From Sipunculus nudus (Eukaryota > Annelida > Sipuncula > Golfingiida > Sipunculidae), in NCBI GenBank assembly GCA_026874595.1, contig CM049308.1, forward strand, positions 17,358,001 to 17,422,000: DNA of 64,000 bases, given 5' to 3'. Under the pieces are notes generated by a model, which saw only the letters and a list, made by a program, of their open reading frames with translations, made no database searches and was not told the DNA's origin. The position numbers and the translations under genes are program-made. This document shows positions 1 to 12,473 of the stretch, in pieces. The number at the start of each line of letters is the position of its first letter. Positions within the stretch are counted from its first letter, which is position 1.

Positions 1-364
1 CTGTCTGGGTGCTAAAAATCACGCTTTTGAATTACCGTCAGGACCCTCTAGGATACGTAACTCCTGGTCACTTCCGGTTCGCACGCGTCTCTTTCTTAGG
101 TGCTGAACCAAGAACTTAATAACTCAAGGGAAGACGTGTTTTAGATCATTAACCTGCAGAACGAAATAGGTAAAAATTTTTATTACTTAGCTATGGGTGC
201 AGCTTCACCCGTAACTACAAAAAAAGGACGGCTTTTACAACGTAGAAGTGCAGTGCGAGCTTTAGGTTTGATATTCTTATTATTTGTCTAATAATCCTAT
301 GTAAAACATTTTTTTTTAATGTGACGTCGCCAATTTACATCTCATCTGAGAAAACTGGGACTGC

Positions 365-1766
365 CTAAAACGCGTGCACGCATGCGTGCTCACATACAGT
401 CACGTTGTTTCGCCTACCTAAACAAGCGCCTAAAAGGCGTGCGACCAGTTTTTGCGGACCACAACGTCTGGCCAAAAAAATTATATTGTTATGTGTTTTG
501 TGGATTTGATTGATGGAACTTAATACAATTTATGCGGTGAATAACATTAACAATATATTTTTTTATTGTTCATAGGAATACTACATCTGTACATCACCAA
601 CATGGCGGAAATATCGGCAAACATGTTAAAAAATGTGTCTGAATATGACTAAATGATAATAAATGATATAATATTGCCTAAACCTGGAATAATGATAAGT
701 TTCTTCACTTATAAACATTTTTGTTTCCATTTATGTACAACTAACTGAAGCTCCTTTGTATAATTAAGGAATATCCGCTACCCCAGCCTCAACTAATAAA
801 TAAGATATTCCATATAGATTATGAAAAGATTAAATAAAAATTTAATTTATCAATGTTGTACCATAGTTACATTTGTTTTCTTTCTTAAGGCAAAAATATA
901 AAATTGAATAAGTTTTCCTAATAATATGATGATTATTTTCGAGTAGGCTCTATTTACATTATTATATGAAAATATTTTGTAACCTGTATTCCAGCCTTCA
1001 TCAATTTATCTTTCATTACAATTCAGGAGCAGATAGTTATATTACCATCACAATGTTTCAACCTTGGAATTTGGTCATGGGCAATGTTTTGCAAGTTTGG
1101 CATGGTCAATTTCTGCAAATATTTTATATCATTATTCTTTGCTGTTACATTGTGTAGTATGTGTACACAATTTGCTTTGGAATAATGATGTTTGCAAGTT
1201 GAATTTTATGTTCAAGACCATATTCAAATATTATTTGTTAGCTAGTTTTTAGTGGGATCAGTATATATATATGTGTATACAGGTCTCAATAAATTTATAT
1301 TTTGTGCTTATTTTGTTTGTTACAATAATAATTATATTCGGTTTATATTTATTGTATTACCGGTTTTTGTATATATTGTGTTTTGTTGCATTAATAAATT
1401 TGTTGCCACCGATTTGTGCCTTAAGTTTACTTCCTCTGAATAAAAACACTCAAGAAAAATTATTAGTGATAAAGTGTATTCTTAATATGAATAAAAAAAT
1501 CAGGCTAGATTTTATGATGATTTAAATTAAATGACTAATATTTTCCCGCATAGTGCCTTCTTTTTCGTATATTGAATGTTATGAATTGGATTTAGCTAAG
1601 TTTCTTATGTTTTTTTTTCTAAATGCGCTGAAAAGATGACCTAGCATATCTAAGTAATCTGAAAGAAATTGGAATACATGACGAAAACCAAACGCAAAAA
1701 CCTGGCATCATGTTCTTTGGGTACTTTTTTAGATGCGTTCACGCATGCATATACGCGTTTTAGGCA
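365..1766. repeat. Inverted pair of ~29-bp GC-rich motifs around an AT-rich core
   Basis: The motif GCCTAAAACGCGT-n4-GCATGCGTG occurs at about 363-391 on the plus strand and again, inverted, at about 1738-1766. The roughly 1.35 kb between them is AT-rich with no recognisable protein. The pair may be subterminal repeats of a DNA transposon; true ends and a target duplication were not found. Confidence 0.35.
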
Positions 1767-2242
1767 CTCCCGAGAAATTATTAAATGGATACAAATCAAA
1801 TTTCAGTTCTGTTTTACAGAGACAGATAAAATGTTGGATAAGCGGAAATAGCCAACAGTGGAGAAACAACGAGAGTTAAAGTTCTGCCACTTTTTTTTAT
1901 CCGCTATTATTGAATCTTTATTAATTTGGATTACGTAAATGTTACATCACCATTAAAACCTATGAAAACTCTTGAAGATAACAATCTTGCTTTGACTCTG
2001 TTTTACAGCACTTCAGTCTTCATCATACAACACTTGGGTCTATACGGCCATTGGTTAAATTCTTAGTATAGGTCAATGTTCAAATTGTGTGTGGCCATTG
2101 CTTAAATTCTGTTTAAGATATCAAGATTATACAATGGTTGTCAATTAAAAAGGAGACTTGGCTTTATTTACATTTATCCTAAACTGCTGGACCCGGCACA
2201 TGATAACTCAACGTGCGGTAGGAGCTTTGGTTATGACCAGTG

Positions 2243-2480
2243 CTATAGGGGAGTCCACACCATCCGAGTCCGAATGCAAGGACGAGTCCAGGCCACTCCA
2301 GTCCAAGGAGAAGTCTTTAAGATTGTGCCAGCTTTCTTTCATCATATAGAGCTACATACGATAAAACATAACAGAATAATAGAGCGTACAGGAGCAACAT
2401 AAACATAAATATGTTCATATCAAATTAACATTTAACATTCTTAAATCTTAAACATATTTTTATAAGAATAACACTCAGAT
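2243..2480 (-). repeat. Old copy of the 'CGAGTCCGAGTCC' repeat family
   Basis: The stretch of GAGTCC-type repeats followed by AT-rich sequence resembles the longer copies at 32348-33170 and 37843-39770. It is diverged and truncated, in the same orientation as the 39 kb copy. Confidence 0.45.
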
Positions 2481-3670
2481 CCACACTGACCCATTATCTA
2501 AACATGGACAAAGTTAAAAGACCATGAATCGAATCTCGAGTACTGAGACTTGGAATCATATTCGATCAGGTTTTACTTCAAATATCGGATTCTATTTGCA
2601 AAAAATATTTACGGTAACATTTACAACGACAACATTCTTAATTGTTGTGAAGGACAAAATTGAAAAGTAGTTTTTCTCAGATGAAATGGGGTGGACACAT
2701 TGGATTGTTAAATCGGTTGGAATCGGTCATATCACCAATATAATGCAAATTAGTGATATGTTTACCCTAAACCTAAAGGAACATGAACAGTATCATATTT
2801 CAAAATATTTGTTATAGATCGATTTTCACAAAGGCTGACCGTGGATATCTATTTATTGGTTTAGGTGACAAATTTAAGTCTGCAGGTGTCCATATCCCTT
2901 TGTGCCCGGAATTTTATAATTTCATTTTTTTTAATATTCCTACTGCAAGGAGTTGACGAGAATACGTGTACTTCGTTAAAATAAAATAATAAAACCACTT
3001 GATTTAAACAATCCTTTCTTTTCATGTTGAGTAAAGATAGTTATATTCATAGAAGGTTGAGAAACAATGATAAGTAATATGAAGTGGACTTTTTCCAGCT
3101 TTATGTGCATCTATGGAGATACAAATATAAAATTAAAATTTAAAACATATCTGAAGAAACGTGTTAATGCACATATTTGTCTCAATTTCCCATAATAAAT
3201 TTTTTTCAAATTATTTTTACAAGAAGCGGAGTTTCTGTCTCAGTTTCTGTTTTCATATTAGGTTTCAAAACACTGGGAATGATAGTTATTCGACTTGAAC
3301 TAGAATAAACTAGCCTGCAGGTCTCCAGCTAACACAGTGGAGTGCAAATACTTCACCATGGCCTACACTTTTCTTATTGATAGTTATAAACTATAGCTTG
3401 CCAATACATTGAAAAAAAATCAAAATGGTGGACGGGGGTCGTTTAGATTTGGGGCTCTGACGGATTATGTCCACAATATCACGAGGGAAACCTCTGGTAA
3501 ATTTTTATTTAACTAGCATTGGAGAAAATCCAATGAGAAACCAAACATTATCACAGAAGACTTTCAGATGCCACGGCTTAGCTCTTATATGAGTGTGTAC
3601 ATCGGATAAGTAAACCGGATAGGCGCGTTATCGCCGTATCCCAAGGCTAAGTTTACCTTTGCCATGCAGG
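2481..3670. other. No gene or named repeat seen
   Basis: AT-rich DNA with no long open frame and no repeat I could match elsewhere in the window. Confidence 0.4.
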
Positions 3671-4990
3671 TTATCAAAAACAAGTGACCCGTGGGTCATG
3701 ACGCTCAGCCGACTGACATGTTGATAATATTTCCTTGCACAGATAAGTTATTAAGATAGGTGACATCATTGTTCATTCATATTAGCATAAGTTCATCAAG
3801 ACCCATAAGCACAACAAATCTGATGACAATCCAACCAGCCTTTCATGAGGAATCTGGCAATTTGTGTGTATTTCGCATTATTTCTGGGGTGCTCAAACAT
3901 ATCCCAAAACTCTGAGAATATTGGTCACTGTGACCCAATTTCAGGTTAAGACAGAGACTTAGTTTCAGGTTTTCAAGAGAACTTGTCAAGAAAGAAGATT
4001 CTAGGTTTAGTCATTACGATTTAAGCCCTATTAACAGATGACGTCATCTTTTAAGGTCTAAAAAATAGAGAAAATAATCGTAAAAAATACAGGTGGCGCC
4101 ACCAGTCGGCAAAAACTGATGTAACATCCCATGATCAATATCCATGCAAAAAATCAGGGTGATCAATGCATTAGTTGTTCAGATACTCGAGCTTTTGTAT
4201 CAAATTTTTCATTAATCTTGGGGGTACTTCGGAGCCCCATAGCTTAAAGAATATGGGTAACAGAGACCTAATTCCAGGTTTTCAAGGAGACTTTTCATGG
4301 ACCTATCTGGATATCAAGTTAGAAGATTCCAGGTCCAGCGGTTACAATTTTGCCCTGTAAACAGATGACAGCATCTTTTTAGGTCTCAAAATATAGGAAA
4401 AAAATCGTAAAAAAATCGATAAAATTTTTCATTATTCTAGGGGGTACTTCGGAGCCCCATAGCTGGAAGAATATGGGTAACAGAGACCTAATACCAAGTT
4501 TCCAAGAAGACTTTCATTGACCTCTCTGGATGTAAAGTGAGAAGATTCCAGATCCAGGTGTTAAAATTTGTGCCCTGTTAACAGAAGACGGCATCTTTTG
4601 AGGTCTCAAAAATAGAGAAAAAAAATCGTAAAAAATCGAAAAAATACAGGTGGCGCCACCAGTCTGCAGAAACTGATGAAACACTCCATGATCAATATCC
4701 ATGCAAAGGTTCATGGTGATCAATGCATTAGTTGTTTAGATATTTGAGCTTTCGTATCAAATTTTTCTTTATTCTGGGGGGTACTTCGGAGCTTGAAGAA
4801 TATGGGTAACAGGGACCTAATTCCAATTTCCAAGGAGATTTTTCATGGACCTCTCTGGATTTAAAGTTAGAAGATTCCAGGTCCAGTGATTACGATTTTT
4901 GCCTTGTTAACGGACAGACGGCCGGACGGCCGATGGACAAAGAGTGATCGCTATAGCTCAGATGACTTACAGTCAGCTGAGCTAAAAAGG
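3670..4990 (+). mobile_element. Tandem-repeat element, array A (Helitron/pearl-like architecture)
   Basis: The head motif GTGACCCGTGGGTCATGAC (near 3683) leads to about three diverged ~300-bp units. Each has AGGTGGCGCCACCAGTC, CATGATCAATATCCATGCA, GGGGTACTTCGGAGCCCCAT and GGGTAACAGAGACCTAAT blocks. The array ends with a GGACGG-rich stretch and GATCGCTATAGCTCAGATGA. Head, tandem core and ACGG-type tail are the layout of bivalve nonautonomous elements of the pearl/CvA type. Family assignment is inference; the repeats themselves are plain. Confidence 0.6.
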
Positions 4991-5360
4991 GGAGATTCCG
5001 CATGCGCGAAAAGAGCAGACATGTAAAACATCGGCTCTGAATAAAACTGACAAAACACGATAAGAGCTACAGAATACAAGAATATTTTGGTGGAACAGAA
5101 AGTAAAGAATCTTATCTAACATTTGAAAGACTACATATGATGGCAGTTGATTTAACATGCAGGTTATCACCCATTAGTTATTTTAAAAGTGATTGCCTAT
5201 GGATGTTCTAACAGTCATGGCACGAAGGCACATCTTCCTGTGCTAACATTTTTGGGATACGCAGGCAGACCCTAACTGTTGCATGTAAGCATTTAACATG
5301 TAAGTCTGTTTCATAAACTGAATTCAAAACAAACTGAATTGAAAACACATACTTACAATA

Positions 5361-5385
5361 GGTGGGTGGGGGGGGGGGGGGGGGT
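5361..5385. repeat. Poly(G) tract
   Basis: A long G run follows GGTGGGTG. Similar poly(G) tracts occur at several repeat borders in this window. Slippage or assembly error is likely here. Confidence 0.8.
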
Positions 5386-5463
5386 ACTAATATATGTATG
5401 TATGGGTACTATGAAAACTGTTATATATACGTGTATATGTATGTATATATTATTATTATTATT

Positions 5464-6372
5464 GTATCCGCCAAAACAGAGTTTTGCGGATACTATGTTT
5501 TCAGCTGCACGCCGCCGCCGCCGCCGCCGCCGCCGCCGCGTAGGTTTCCGGAGAACTCCTCCGTAACCGCTGGGTGGAATTTTACGAAACCCGGGATTAT
5601 GTTCGGGTCACATGTGAACTGCTGCGCCCCGATTTTGTTTTGACCTCTGACCTTTCCTCTGCGCTCTGCGTCCGTTTGTGCGTCTGTTTCCACACATAAA
5701 CCCACATATCTCGGGAACCGTTTGACGGATCAGGAAAATTTTTTTGCACAAATGTAGCCCTTGGAGAGCTTTATAACATACGCAAAACTGGTGGCGCCAC
5801 CTGCAACCATGTTTGCACAGTGTCCATCTGTTTGTCTACCTTGGGATAAAATCACTCATATCTCGGCAGTGGTTTGACATATCTGGCTCAAAATTTGCAG
5901 GTTTATACATCCACGACAGCTCTCTTGATTTTAGGACAGGTGGAGCCACCTGCATTCTAGTTTATGCAGCAGACATCCAAGCTCATATCCTGGGAACCGT
6001 TTGACCGATTGGGCCAAAGTTTTGCATGTGTATAGTTCTCACATAGCTCTTTATCATACGCAAAACTGGTGCCGTCACCTGCAACCATTTTTGCTCAGCG
6101 TCCATCTGATTGTCTGCCACGGGCTAAAATCACTCATAAACATGTAGTGGTTTGACTTATCTGCCTTAAATTTTGCATATGTATACAACTGGGACGGCTT
6201 TCTGGATTTTGTGGTGTTGGGGGGGGGGGCAACCTTCATACACAATTTGGCTGCAGACATCCATGCTAATATGCAACACTTCACTCTATTTCCCCTTGCC
6301 ACTTAATCCATGCCTCACTTCACCCGTTCCACTCTGATTTAGGCGGATACACGTAGTCGCTTGTCGACTACC
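5464..6372 (+). mobile_element. GTATCCGCC...GGCGGATAC element with ~140/279-bp tandem units
   Basis: It begins with a hairpin (ATCCGC-AAAAC / GTTTT-GCGGAT, 5466-5491) and ends with GGCGGATAC (6342-6350) plus a 7-bp hairpin (GTAGTCG/CGACTAC, 6353-6371). Inside are a (GCC)n run at 5508-5539 and units beginning CGCAAAACTGGTG..CACCTGCAACC at about 5779 and 6058, with a half-unit near 5937. Matching ends and the tandem core suggest a nonautonomous transposon. No coding capacity is seen. Confidence 0.5.
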
Positions 6373-6689
6373 CGTATTCTAGTTACTATTGTTATTACTA
6401 TACGTTTTATAATTTAGTGTATAAAAACATTTTTTTGTTTTTTAAATTTTCATTAATGAACCATGGTTTCATTAAGGTAAGTTGCAAGTACATGGGGAGG
6501 GTATAGGAAGGGGTGCTAATATGCATGTATGGGACTATGAAAACTGTTATATATACGTGTATATATGTGTATCTAATTATTTTTATTATTATTACTATTA
6601 TTATTATGACTATACGTTATATATTTTTGTTGTATCAAAACATGTTTTTGTTTTTTTAATTTTCAATTATGAACCATGGTTTGATTAAA

Positions 6690-7793
6690 GTCACTCCTTT
6701 ATTCCGTATTACGGCCAGGTTTCTCGGTCGCGCAGGCCGGGAAACGCCTCAATTACGGTCAGGGGCAGTGACTCCGTGACATGGGCTAACAAATCGAGTG
6801 GCCACTTCTGACCTCAATATCATTACACAATTATCCGCTCTCACATATTCCTGTCTGTTAATGAGTGCCTGGATAAAGGTTACCACTCGACCATGACTGA
6901 TGGTTGGATACGTCGTGCTACCCCCTCATTAGTATGCACAATAGTAAGGCATGTGTTCCCACTTGCGTTTATGTTTGTGAATCAGTCGTGCGAGCCGGAT
7001 CTTAAACTGGGTGTTTGTCATTTAATTTTTACGAATGACAACCAGCGGGTCCCGATGATTATGTCATCAAAAAAACGTTAGGCAAACTATGGATCTTTAA
7101 ACTTAAACTAACACGTTCGTCAAACGAAAACAATGCGGCATACATCGCACAATTTACTCATACATGAATAAATATATGAAGGAAAAATAAACATTGTTAC
7201 ATGTATAAAATGTTACGTATATTCCGTCCTTATTACTTTGAACATTATGGCGACCAAGAAAAGATATGAACTTGCTCTCAAAGAAAAGGTAGATCTGATC
7301 AGGAAGAGTGACGGGAAAAGCAGCCGACAGCTAGCAGATATCTATGGTGTCGGCCGAACTAAGTTTAAAACATACTTAAGAGGAAGCGAAAGATCATGGA
7401 ACAGTATGAAGGAAACGCAAATGCCAGTGTGAGACAGTGTGTATCTGCAGGGAATGATAAACTGAACGATGTCATGTGGCAGTGGTTCAACAAATTTGTA
7501 TAATATTATGGATATACAATCTGTTCGTAATTTAATAACAAACACTGTATTTGTATATATTGTTGGTAATTGTTATAAATATGGTAGACGTGATTGTAAA
7601 TATTTTATTTTTTATTGATAACAATTATTATATTAATACTCTGTATATACGTTTATTTTGTCGATTGTAATATAGATTTGAACTTGGTTTCGTGTTACAT
7701 TTTTACCCCCTTTTCCTGGTCAAGTCCTGTATAACGGCCACTCCTGTATTTAGGCCACTTTCACCCAGTCCCAATGGTGACCGTAATACAGGC
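6690..7793 (+). mobile_element. pogo/Tigger-like DNA transposon remnant
   Basis: The right end reads, in reverse complement, CAGTAGAACGCCTGTATTAC directly next to a TA, as expected for pogo-type elements. The left side near 6690-6720 has a related ATTCCGTATTACGGCCAGG, but its exact border is unclear. The only protein is a broken CENP-B-type DNA-binding domain at 7247-7503. No DDE catalytic domain is present, so the copy is nonautonomous. Confidence 0.5.
7247..7503 (+). pseudogene. CENP-B/pogo-type helix-turn-helix fragment, frameshifted
   Basis: Starting at the ATG at 7247, the frame reads MATKKRYELALKEKVDLIRK, then SSRQLADIYGVGRTKF. This is the N-terminal psq/CENP-B helix-turn-helix that binds transposon ends. 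Near 7370-7381 the frame shifts. The continuation KRKIMEQYEGNANASVRQC and NDKLNDVMWQWFNK is read in another frame up to a TAA at 7501-7503. The DDE transposase domain is absent. Confidence 0.6.
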
Positions 7794-7942
7794 GTTCTAC
7801 TGTATATAAAATTTTAATCTTTTACAACATGTTAAAGTCAATGGCGCAATGGCACATTTACGTTTATAACTTGCATAATATTATCTTTTAAATGTAATGC
7901 TCGGAGTGAAAAAACTGATATAATGAAGTCTTATGTTAGGCC

Positions 7943-8227
7943 AAAAATTAGGGTTTGGTTCTTGGGCACTTTTTTCCAGAAATCAGCACGGCCGGGCCAT
8001 ATTTTATTTATACCTTTTGTTTTGTATGTTTTGATAAAAATGTCATATGATAAGGCAAAAGCATGAAAATAACAGAAATTTTTGCTGAACAGGCAAAAGC
8101 ACTACATAACAGAGGAAATCTTATCAAAACTGTATTATTTTATCTTCTTGAAAGATTAAAATCAAAATTAAACATTTTGATTCGGGGAGTAAAAATTGTC
8201 GCGGGCGGTGCCTGAGAACCATACCTT
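7943..8227. mobile_element. MITE, family 1 (complete copy)
   Basis: Left end GGTTTGGTTCTTGGGCAC; right end GTGCCTGAGAACCATACC, giving imperfect inverted ends about 280 bp apart. The interior (GTTTTGTATGTTTTGATAAA, AACAGGCAAAAGCAC) matches a second copy at 61060-62185. No coding sequence. Confidence 0.6.
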
Positions 8228-8548
8228 TTATTATTTATTTTTTGGCCTTAAACTTTGCATTTTACCAGTGTCCGTGGTCTCGACAGTACACAAGATTCCT
8301 AAGAGCACAGATCGCGAGTTCGAGTACCGGTATCACCAGAGGAGCCGTGAGATTGTTCGCGGTCGACCCCAACCAGGGTCTTGTGCTCTACAGTTGGTCT
8401 GCAGCTGTTCATTAATATCTTCATTCTCAACTAATGAATTTGAAAGTAATAAACTGCAGATAACTCAAATTAAATCTAATTGCAAATTAATAGAAAGAAA
8501 TATAAAAAAAACGAAAATTAATCACGAAAATTGGGAAATTAGATAAAA

Positions 8549-8614
8549 GGAGAGACATAGCAGCTCAGCGGGGGCCGCGAGCCGAAGGCGCCCCTTCGTA
8601 TCCGCCACTGATAG
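8549..8614. mobile_element. MITE end (CAGTGGCGGAT type)
   Basis: On the minus strand this reads CAGTGGCGGATACGAAGGGG. It resembles the terminal motif of the complete MITE at 60602-60776. The other end was not found, so this is a truncated copy. Confidence 0.4.
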
Positions 8615-8630
8615 CAAAGGCCATTTAATG

Positions 8631-8633
<3 letters not shown>

Positions 8634-8672
<39 letters not shown>
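8634..8672. repeat. (TA)n microsatellite
   Basis: About 20 TA units. Confidence 0.9.
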
Positions 8673-8676
<4 letters not shown>

Positions 8677-8717
8677 TATTAGCTTAAGTGAAATTCAGAA
8701 AGGGCGAGGACTGGATG

Positions 8718-8776
8718 CGACCGGGGGGGGGGGGGGGGGCATGGCCCCCAGCGGCCCCCCTGGCTACGCCCCTGGA
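8718..8776 (-). mobile_element. CAGGGGCGTAGCCAGG-type transposon end with poly(G)
   Basis: In reverse complement it begins CAGGGGCGTAGCCAGGGGGG and runs into a G-rich tract. This terminal motif is common in animal nonautonomous DNA transposons. The partner end is not identified. Confidence 0.4.
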
Positions 8777-10315
8777 CAGGAAGGGGCAATGCTAGGGCAG
8801 GGAAGGTATTGGGGCACTGTAAGGGTAGTGTCGACCAGACATCAAGTTGTTGTTGGGATACGAAGAGAGGGAAGGATCGAGTAGTAAAGTCTTGTCTAAG
8901 CGGAAGTACGGGATCGACTGAGAGCCATTCCGAGGGCAATTCCAGCCCGACATGTTTCACCAAACAAAGTACAGGTTTTCACTCCTGTAAAACGTAGCTA
9001 AAGTTACGGAAAATCACCAACTAGATGCATAGAGGATGCCTGCAATTACAAGACAGAGGGATGACGGTAGTATTCTTTAGTGATAGGTGCTAATTAATTT
9101 ACCTCTGAGTCGGATTAAAACTATGAGGAACTGATGATGAACCTGGACCAGTAAGCTTGTTTTTAACATTGCCATGTACAACTTCAACCGTTTATAACAT
9201 GTGTAGTCTAATTAATCAATATATTTTCTGAGAGGAACCCATCAACAAGTTTGAGTTTTCTTTGAACTGAATAACTTCTGGTAAAAGTTTCTAGATTTTA
9301 TTAAATAAATTGTATATACTTTAAAAGTACGGAAAAGGGATAGTGCTAACGTCGTAAACAAAATCGCTGCATTTTAATATTTAGTATATTCAGTTAATAA
9401 GGTTAAGAAAAGGGATGTAGAAAATGTTTCTAAAGTGATTTATCAAACGATTATTTTTACTCATTCTATGAAAGAGAATAGTGGAGCTTACTGACAATTT
9501 GGCTTCGTTCTTTAAAAGAAACAAATGCATATGCCACCTTGAATTTATAAAATATAGATTTTTAATCATTTGTTTTTATTAACCAGTCTTTTTGTATTTG
9601 ATATCCAGTATAAACGCAGACGACTATTAAAAAATTATGTATATTTGAAAAAGTAAGAAACATTTTATCATGAGAGCTTTATCCTTAGAAAATGATACAC
9701 AAAGAAGAATTGGGCGTATCGTCAATATATTTTTGGTATCGAATTGAGTGTATCGTAAATATACCTGACTATGCAGATCGATACACAGCCCTAATACACA
9801 CACCAACAAACACACACACACCACACACACAAGGCGTCTCCGTACACCAGTAAACCTGGTCTGACCCTGCTAATAATTTTATGCAAATACCTATCTATTA
9901 AATTGCTATATGTAATATATGAATTAACATGTAACTATTAAGTCTCCAGTATGCAGGCCTCGTAATCGGTAGGCAGTACCTGGTCATTTGTTTATTTTGT
10001 CGTGATAGTTTTTAGTCGCATGATATGTGAAACCTAATTGGCTTCGATCAGGGTAATAGCTAGACAAATTAGAGTGCTAAATTTATGGACTTTGGCGAAG
10101 CAAGGGGAGGTGGTCACAACGGGAGGTTCAGGGGTCACTCTGTTTCGGAATACGTAATCTTTATCTTTGTTTTGATGTATGTGCCTTAACTATTTTAATG
10201 ATTATTCTGGCTGTCGTTTGATTCATATTTGTAAACATACTTATAAGGTACAAATAAAATACCGTTTGGGGTCATCAACAACCAACGTTTTATTGCTGGG
10301 TGTTGTTTTTTTTTA
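8777..10315. other. No gene seen; CA-rich microsatellite inside
   Basis: AT-rich DNA with no recognisable coding segment. A CA-rich microsatellite lies at 9796-9831. Confidence 0.4.
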
Positions 10316-11075
10316 TGCCCCCGCCACATATAGTGGCCTGGGCATATAGTTTTACCCATGTCCGTCATTCCGTCTTACCGTCCTTTCGTCCTTCCCTCCT
10401 ACCGAAATGAAACAGTTGTACGGGCTTTTTTTTCGCAATGCCTGCAGATATTGGCTTAATTTTTGGTGTGTGAGTGCATAATGACCACTAACAGATCGAG
10501 TTTGCGTTTTGTCCCGGTTGACCTATTTTTGATCGTATGACCGCTCCTAAACATAGAAAAGTTCATGAAATATTGACATTTTCATGATAAATGCACATAT
10601 ACGGTTTTTTGCAATGCCTGCAGATATTAGGCTGGATTTTGGTGTGTGGATTGAACATGACGAGTTACAGATCCAGTTTGCGTTTTGTCCCGTATGATGG
10701 CCTAAGAACAGAAAATTTCATGCAAATAGAAATTTTCATCATAAATTTATATGTACAGACTTTTTTTCACAGTGCTTGCAGACATTGACCTGATTTATTG
10801 TACCCGCCAGATCATGACCAGTTACAGATGGAGTTTGCGTTTAGTCGCAGTTGTCTTACTTTTGACCGTATGACAGTTCCTGAACATTAAATTTCATAAA
10901 AATTGAAATTTTCATGAGAAATGCACATGTACGGCCTTTTGTCACAATGCTTGCAGATATTGGCCTAAATTTTGGTGTGTGGATGCATTATGACCACATA
11001 CAGATCGAGTTTGCATTTTGTCCTGGTTCACCTACTTTTGACGGTATGACAGCTCCTGAACATAGAAAATTTTAC
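10316..11075 (+). mobile_element. GCCCCCGCCACATATAGTGGC-headed tandem-repeat element
   Basis: The head at 10318-10345 contains a GCCAC-ATATA-GTGGC hairpin, then CCGTC/CCTTC repeats. Four diverged units follow, each with a (C)CTTGCAGATATTGGC-like block at about 10441, 10617, 10775 and 10950 (spacing 158-176 bp) and a GATCGAGTTTGCGTTTTGTC block. I recognise the head as a common bivalve interspersed-repeat motif; the exact family is not certain. Confidence 0.5.
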
Positions 11076-12075
11076 AAACTTTAACAAATATTTCTTATTT
11101 GCTCCAAGCGGGGACATTTGTGTCGTTCCGACACATCTAGTTGTGCTGCTAGGGGCTTGCAAATGTGAGCTTTGTGCCGGCCGGCAGAAGCCCGTCCCGG
11201 TTACCCCGGACCGGCGCCGACCGGCGTGGCAATAACCCTGTCTCCAATATACCGGCCTGTCACCGACATACAAACGAATCCGTTATCATATAATATCTAC
11301 CTATCAATCTCTCCCTCCCGCTCTCTCTTAAAAATGTATTTATCTGTATCTTTAGCAAAGTAACTTGTTTCACGATCTAAGGGATAAAAGAAAGCACAAT
11401 TATATATTAAGATTCCTCCGTTTGTTTATTTGCATATCAGGAAATAATTGTCATACAGCCATCAGCAAAGCTCAGTCACACAATAGTATATATGTATATA
11501 ACATTAAATCTCTGTTAGTACATAATTAAAAATTTGTATATTTTAACAATTGAATATATATAAATTTCCTTAAAAAAATTTTTAAATTAAAAAAAAAAAT
11601 CACCAAGCATATTCCTTTAATCCTATATATAAAAGCAATTGGAAGCGTGATTTGATAATTTTTGTTCTTATATTTTCTGTGCTGATACATTAAGGAATGT
11701 AATACCCGAAGTAGGTCTGGCAAGGAAATTAAAAAAATGAACTGATACATGGAAAAAAAATAAATGCCTGAAACTGCGATGCCCTTAGAAGTATTCCGAA
11801 ATGTGAATAAAATACAAAACTAACTGTCATTTAAAAGGTAAGCAACGGTGCCAGTCCATTGATCGCATGAATATACATTAATATTAAAAAATTATGAATG
11901 GTTTGTGGTTTGTGACCTTGCCGCACGATGGAGTCCAAATGTTTCACGGTTTATATCTACGATCTGCCAGGATGAACAATGTGTTAATTATGTATTGAAT
12001 GTTGAGAAAAGAAAATCTGGCTTTACAAGATAACAGAGAAAGAACCGATTTTTCCATTGCTGGTGATTCACCTGT

Positions 12076-12330
12076 TCACGGGCTATAACATGGTTTGTAA
12101 CATCTGTACAAAATACTTCCTTTTGTACAACATCTACACCCGGTTGCTTCTTCCAGTTTGTTAGCATTACAACGTAATGTCGTGCCTCTGAGAATCAGCC
12201 CTGGCCTCTGAGCTTTCGGTTTGTTGCAAGCTATAGCCGGAACAAAATATTTCGTCGTCATTCCACTACATGTGGTGTCTGATGAATCTGGTTTAAATTT
12301 CACATCGATCGGTATACAGCCTTTTGATTT
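12076..12330 (-). CDS. Pseudoprotease exon 5: nine-cysteine C-terminal domain
   Basis: The acceptor is ACGATTGCAG|AAATC; the stop TGA is at 12078-12076. It encodes residues 275-358. Cysteines are at 279, 295, 309, 328, 339, 341, 342, 351 and 355, giving a CxCC cluster and a CYKPC end. The CSG and CxCC pieces vaguely recall cystine-knot domains, but I cannot assign a family. A possible AATAAA on this strand lies about 650 bp beyond the stop, at 11430-11425. Confidence 0.72.
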   Translation of the reverse strand, partial: KSKGCIPIDVKFKPDSSDTTCSGMTTKYFVPAIACNKPKAQRPGLILRGTTLRCNANKLEEATGCRCCTKGSILYRCYKPCYSP

Positions 12331-12403
12331 CTGCAATCGTAAACAAACAACTGTTAGGAAATCAATGGAAATATATGTCAAATCCACAGTTTAAAATTTT
12401 TAT

Positions 12404-12473
<70 letters not shown>

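Noticed and set aside
3670-4990. CRISPR array
   Set aside because: Repeats are about 300 bp, diverged, without uniform spacers or cas genes, and the genome is eukaryotic.
5362-5705. Poly-Pro/Arg/Gly frames around the GCC repeat
   Set aside because: They come from the (GCC)n run and poly(G) tract inside a repeat element.
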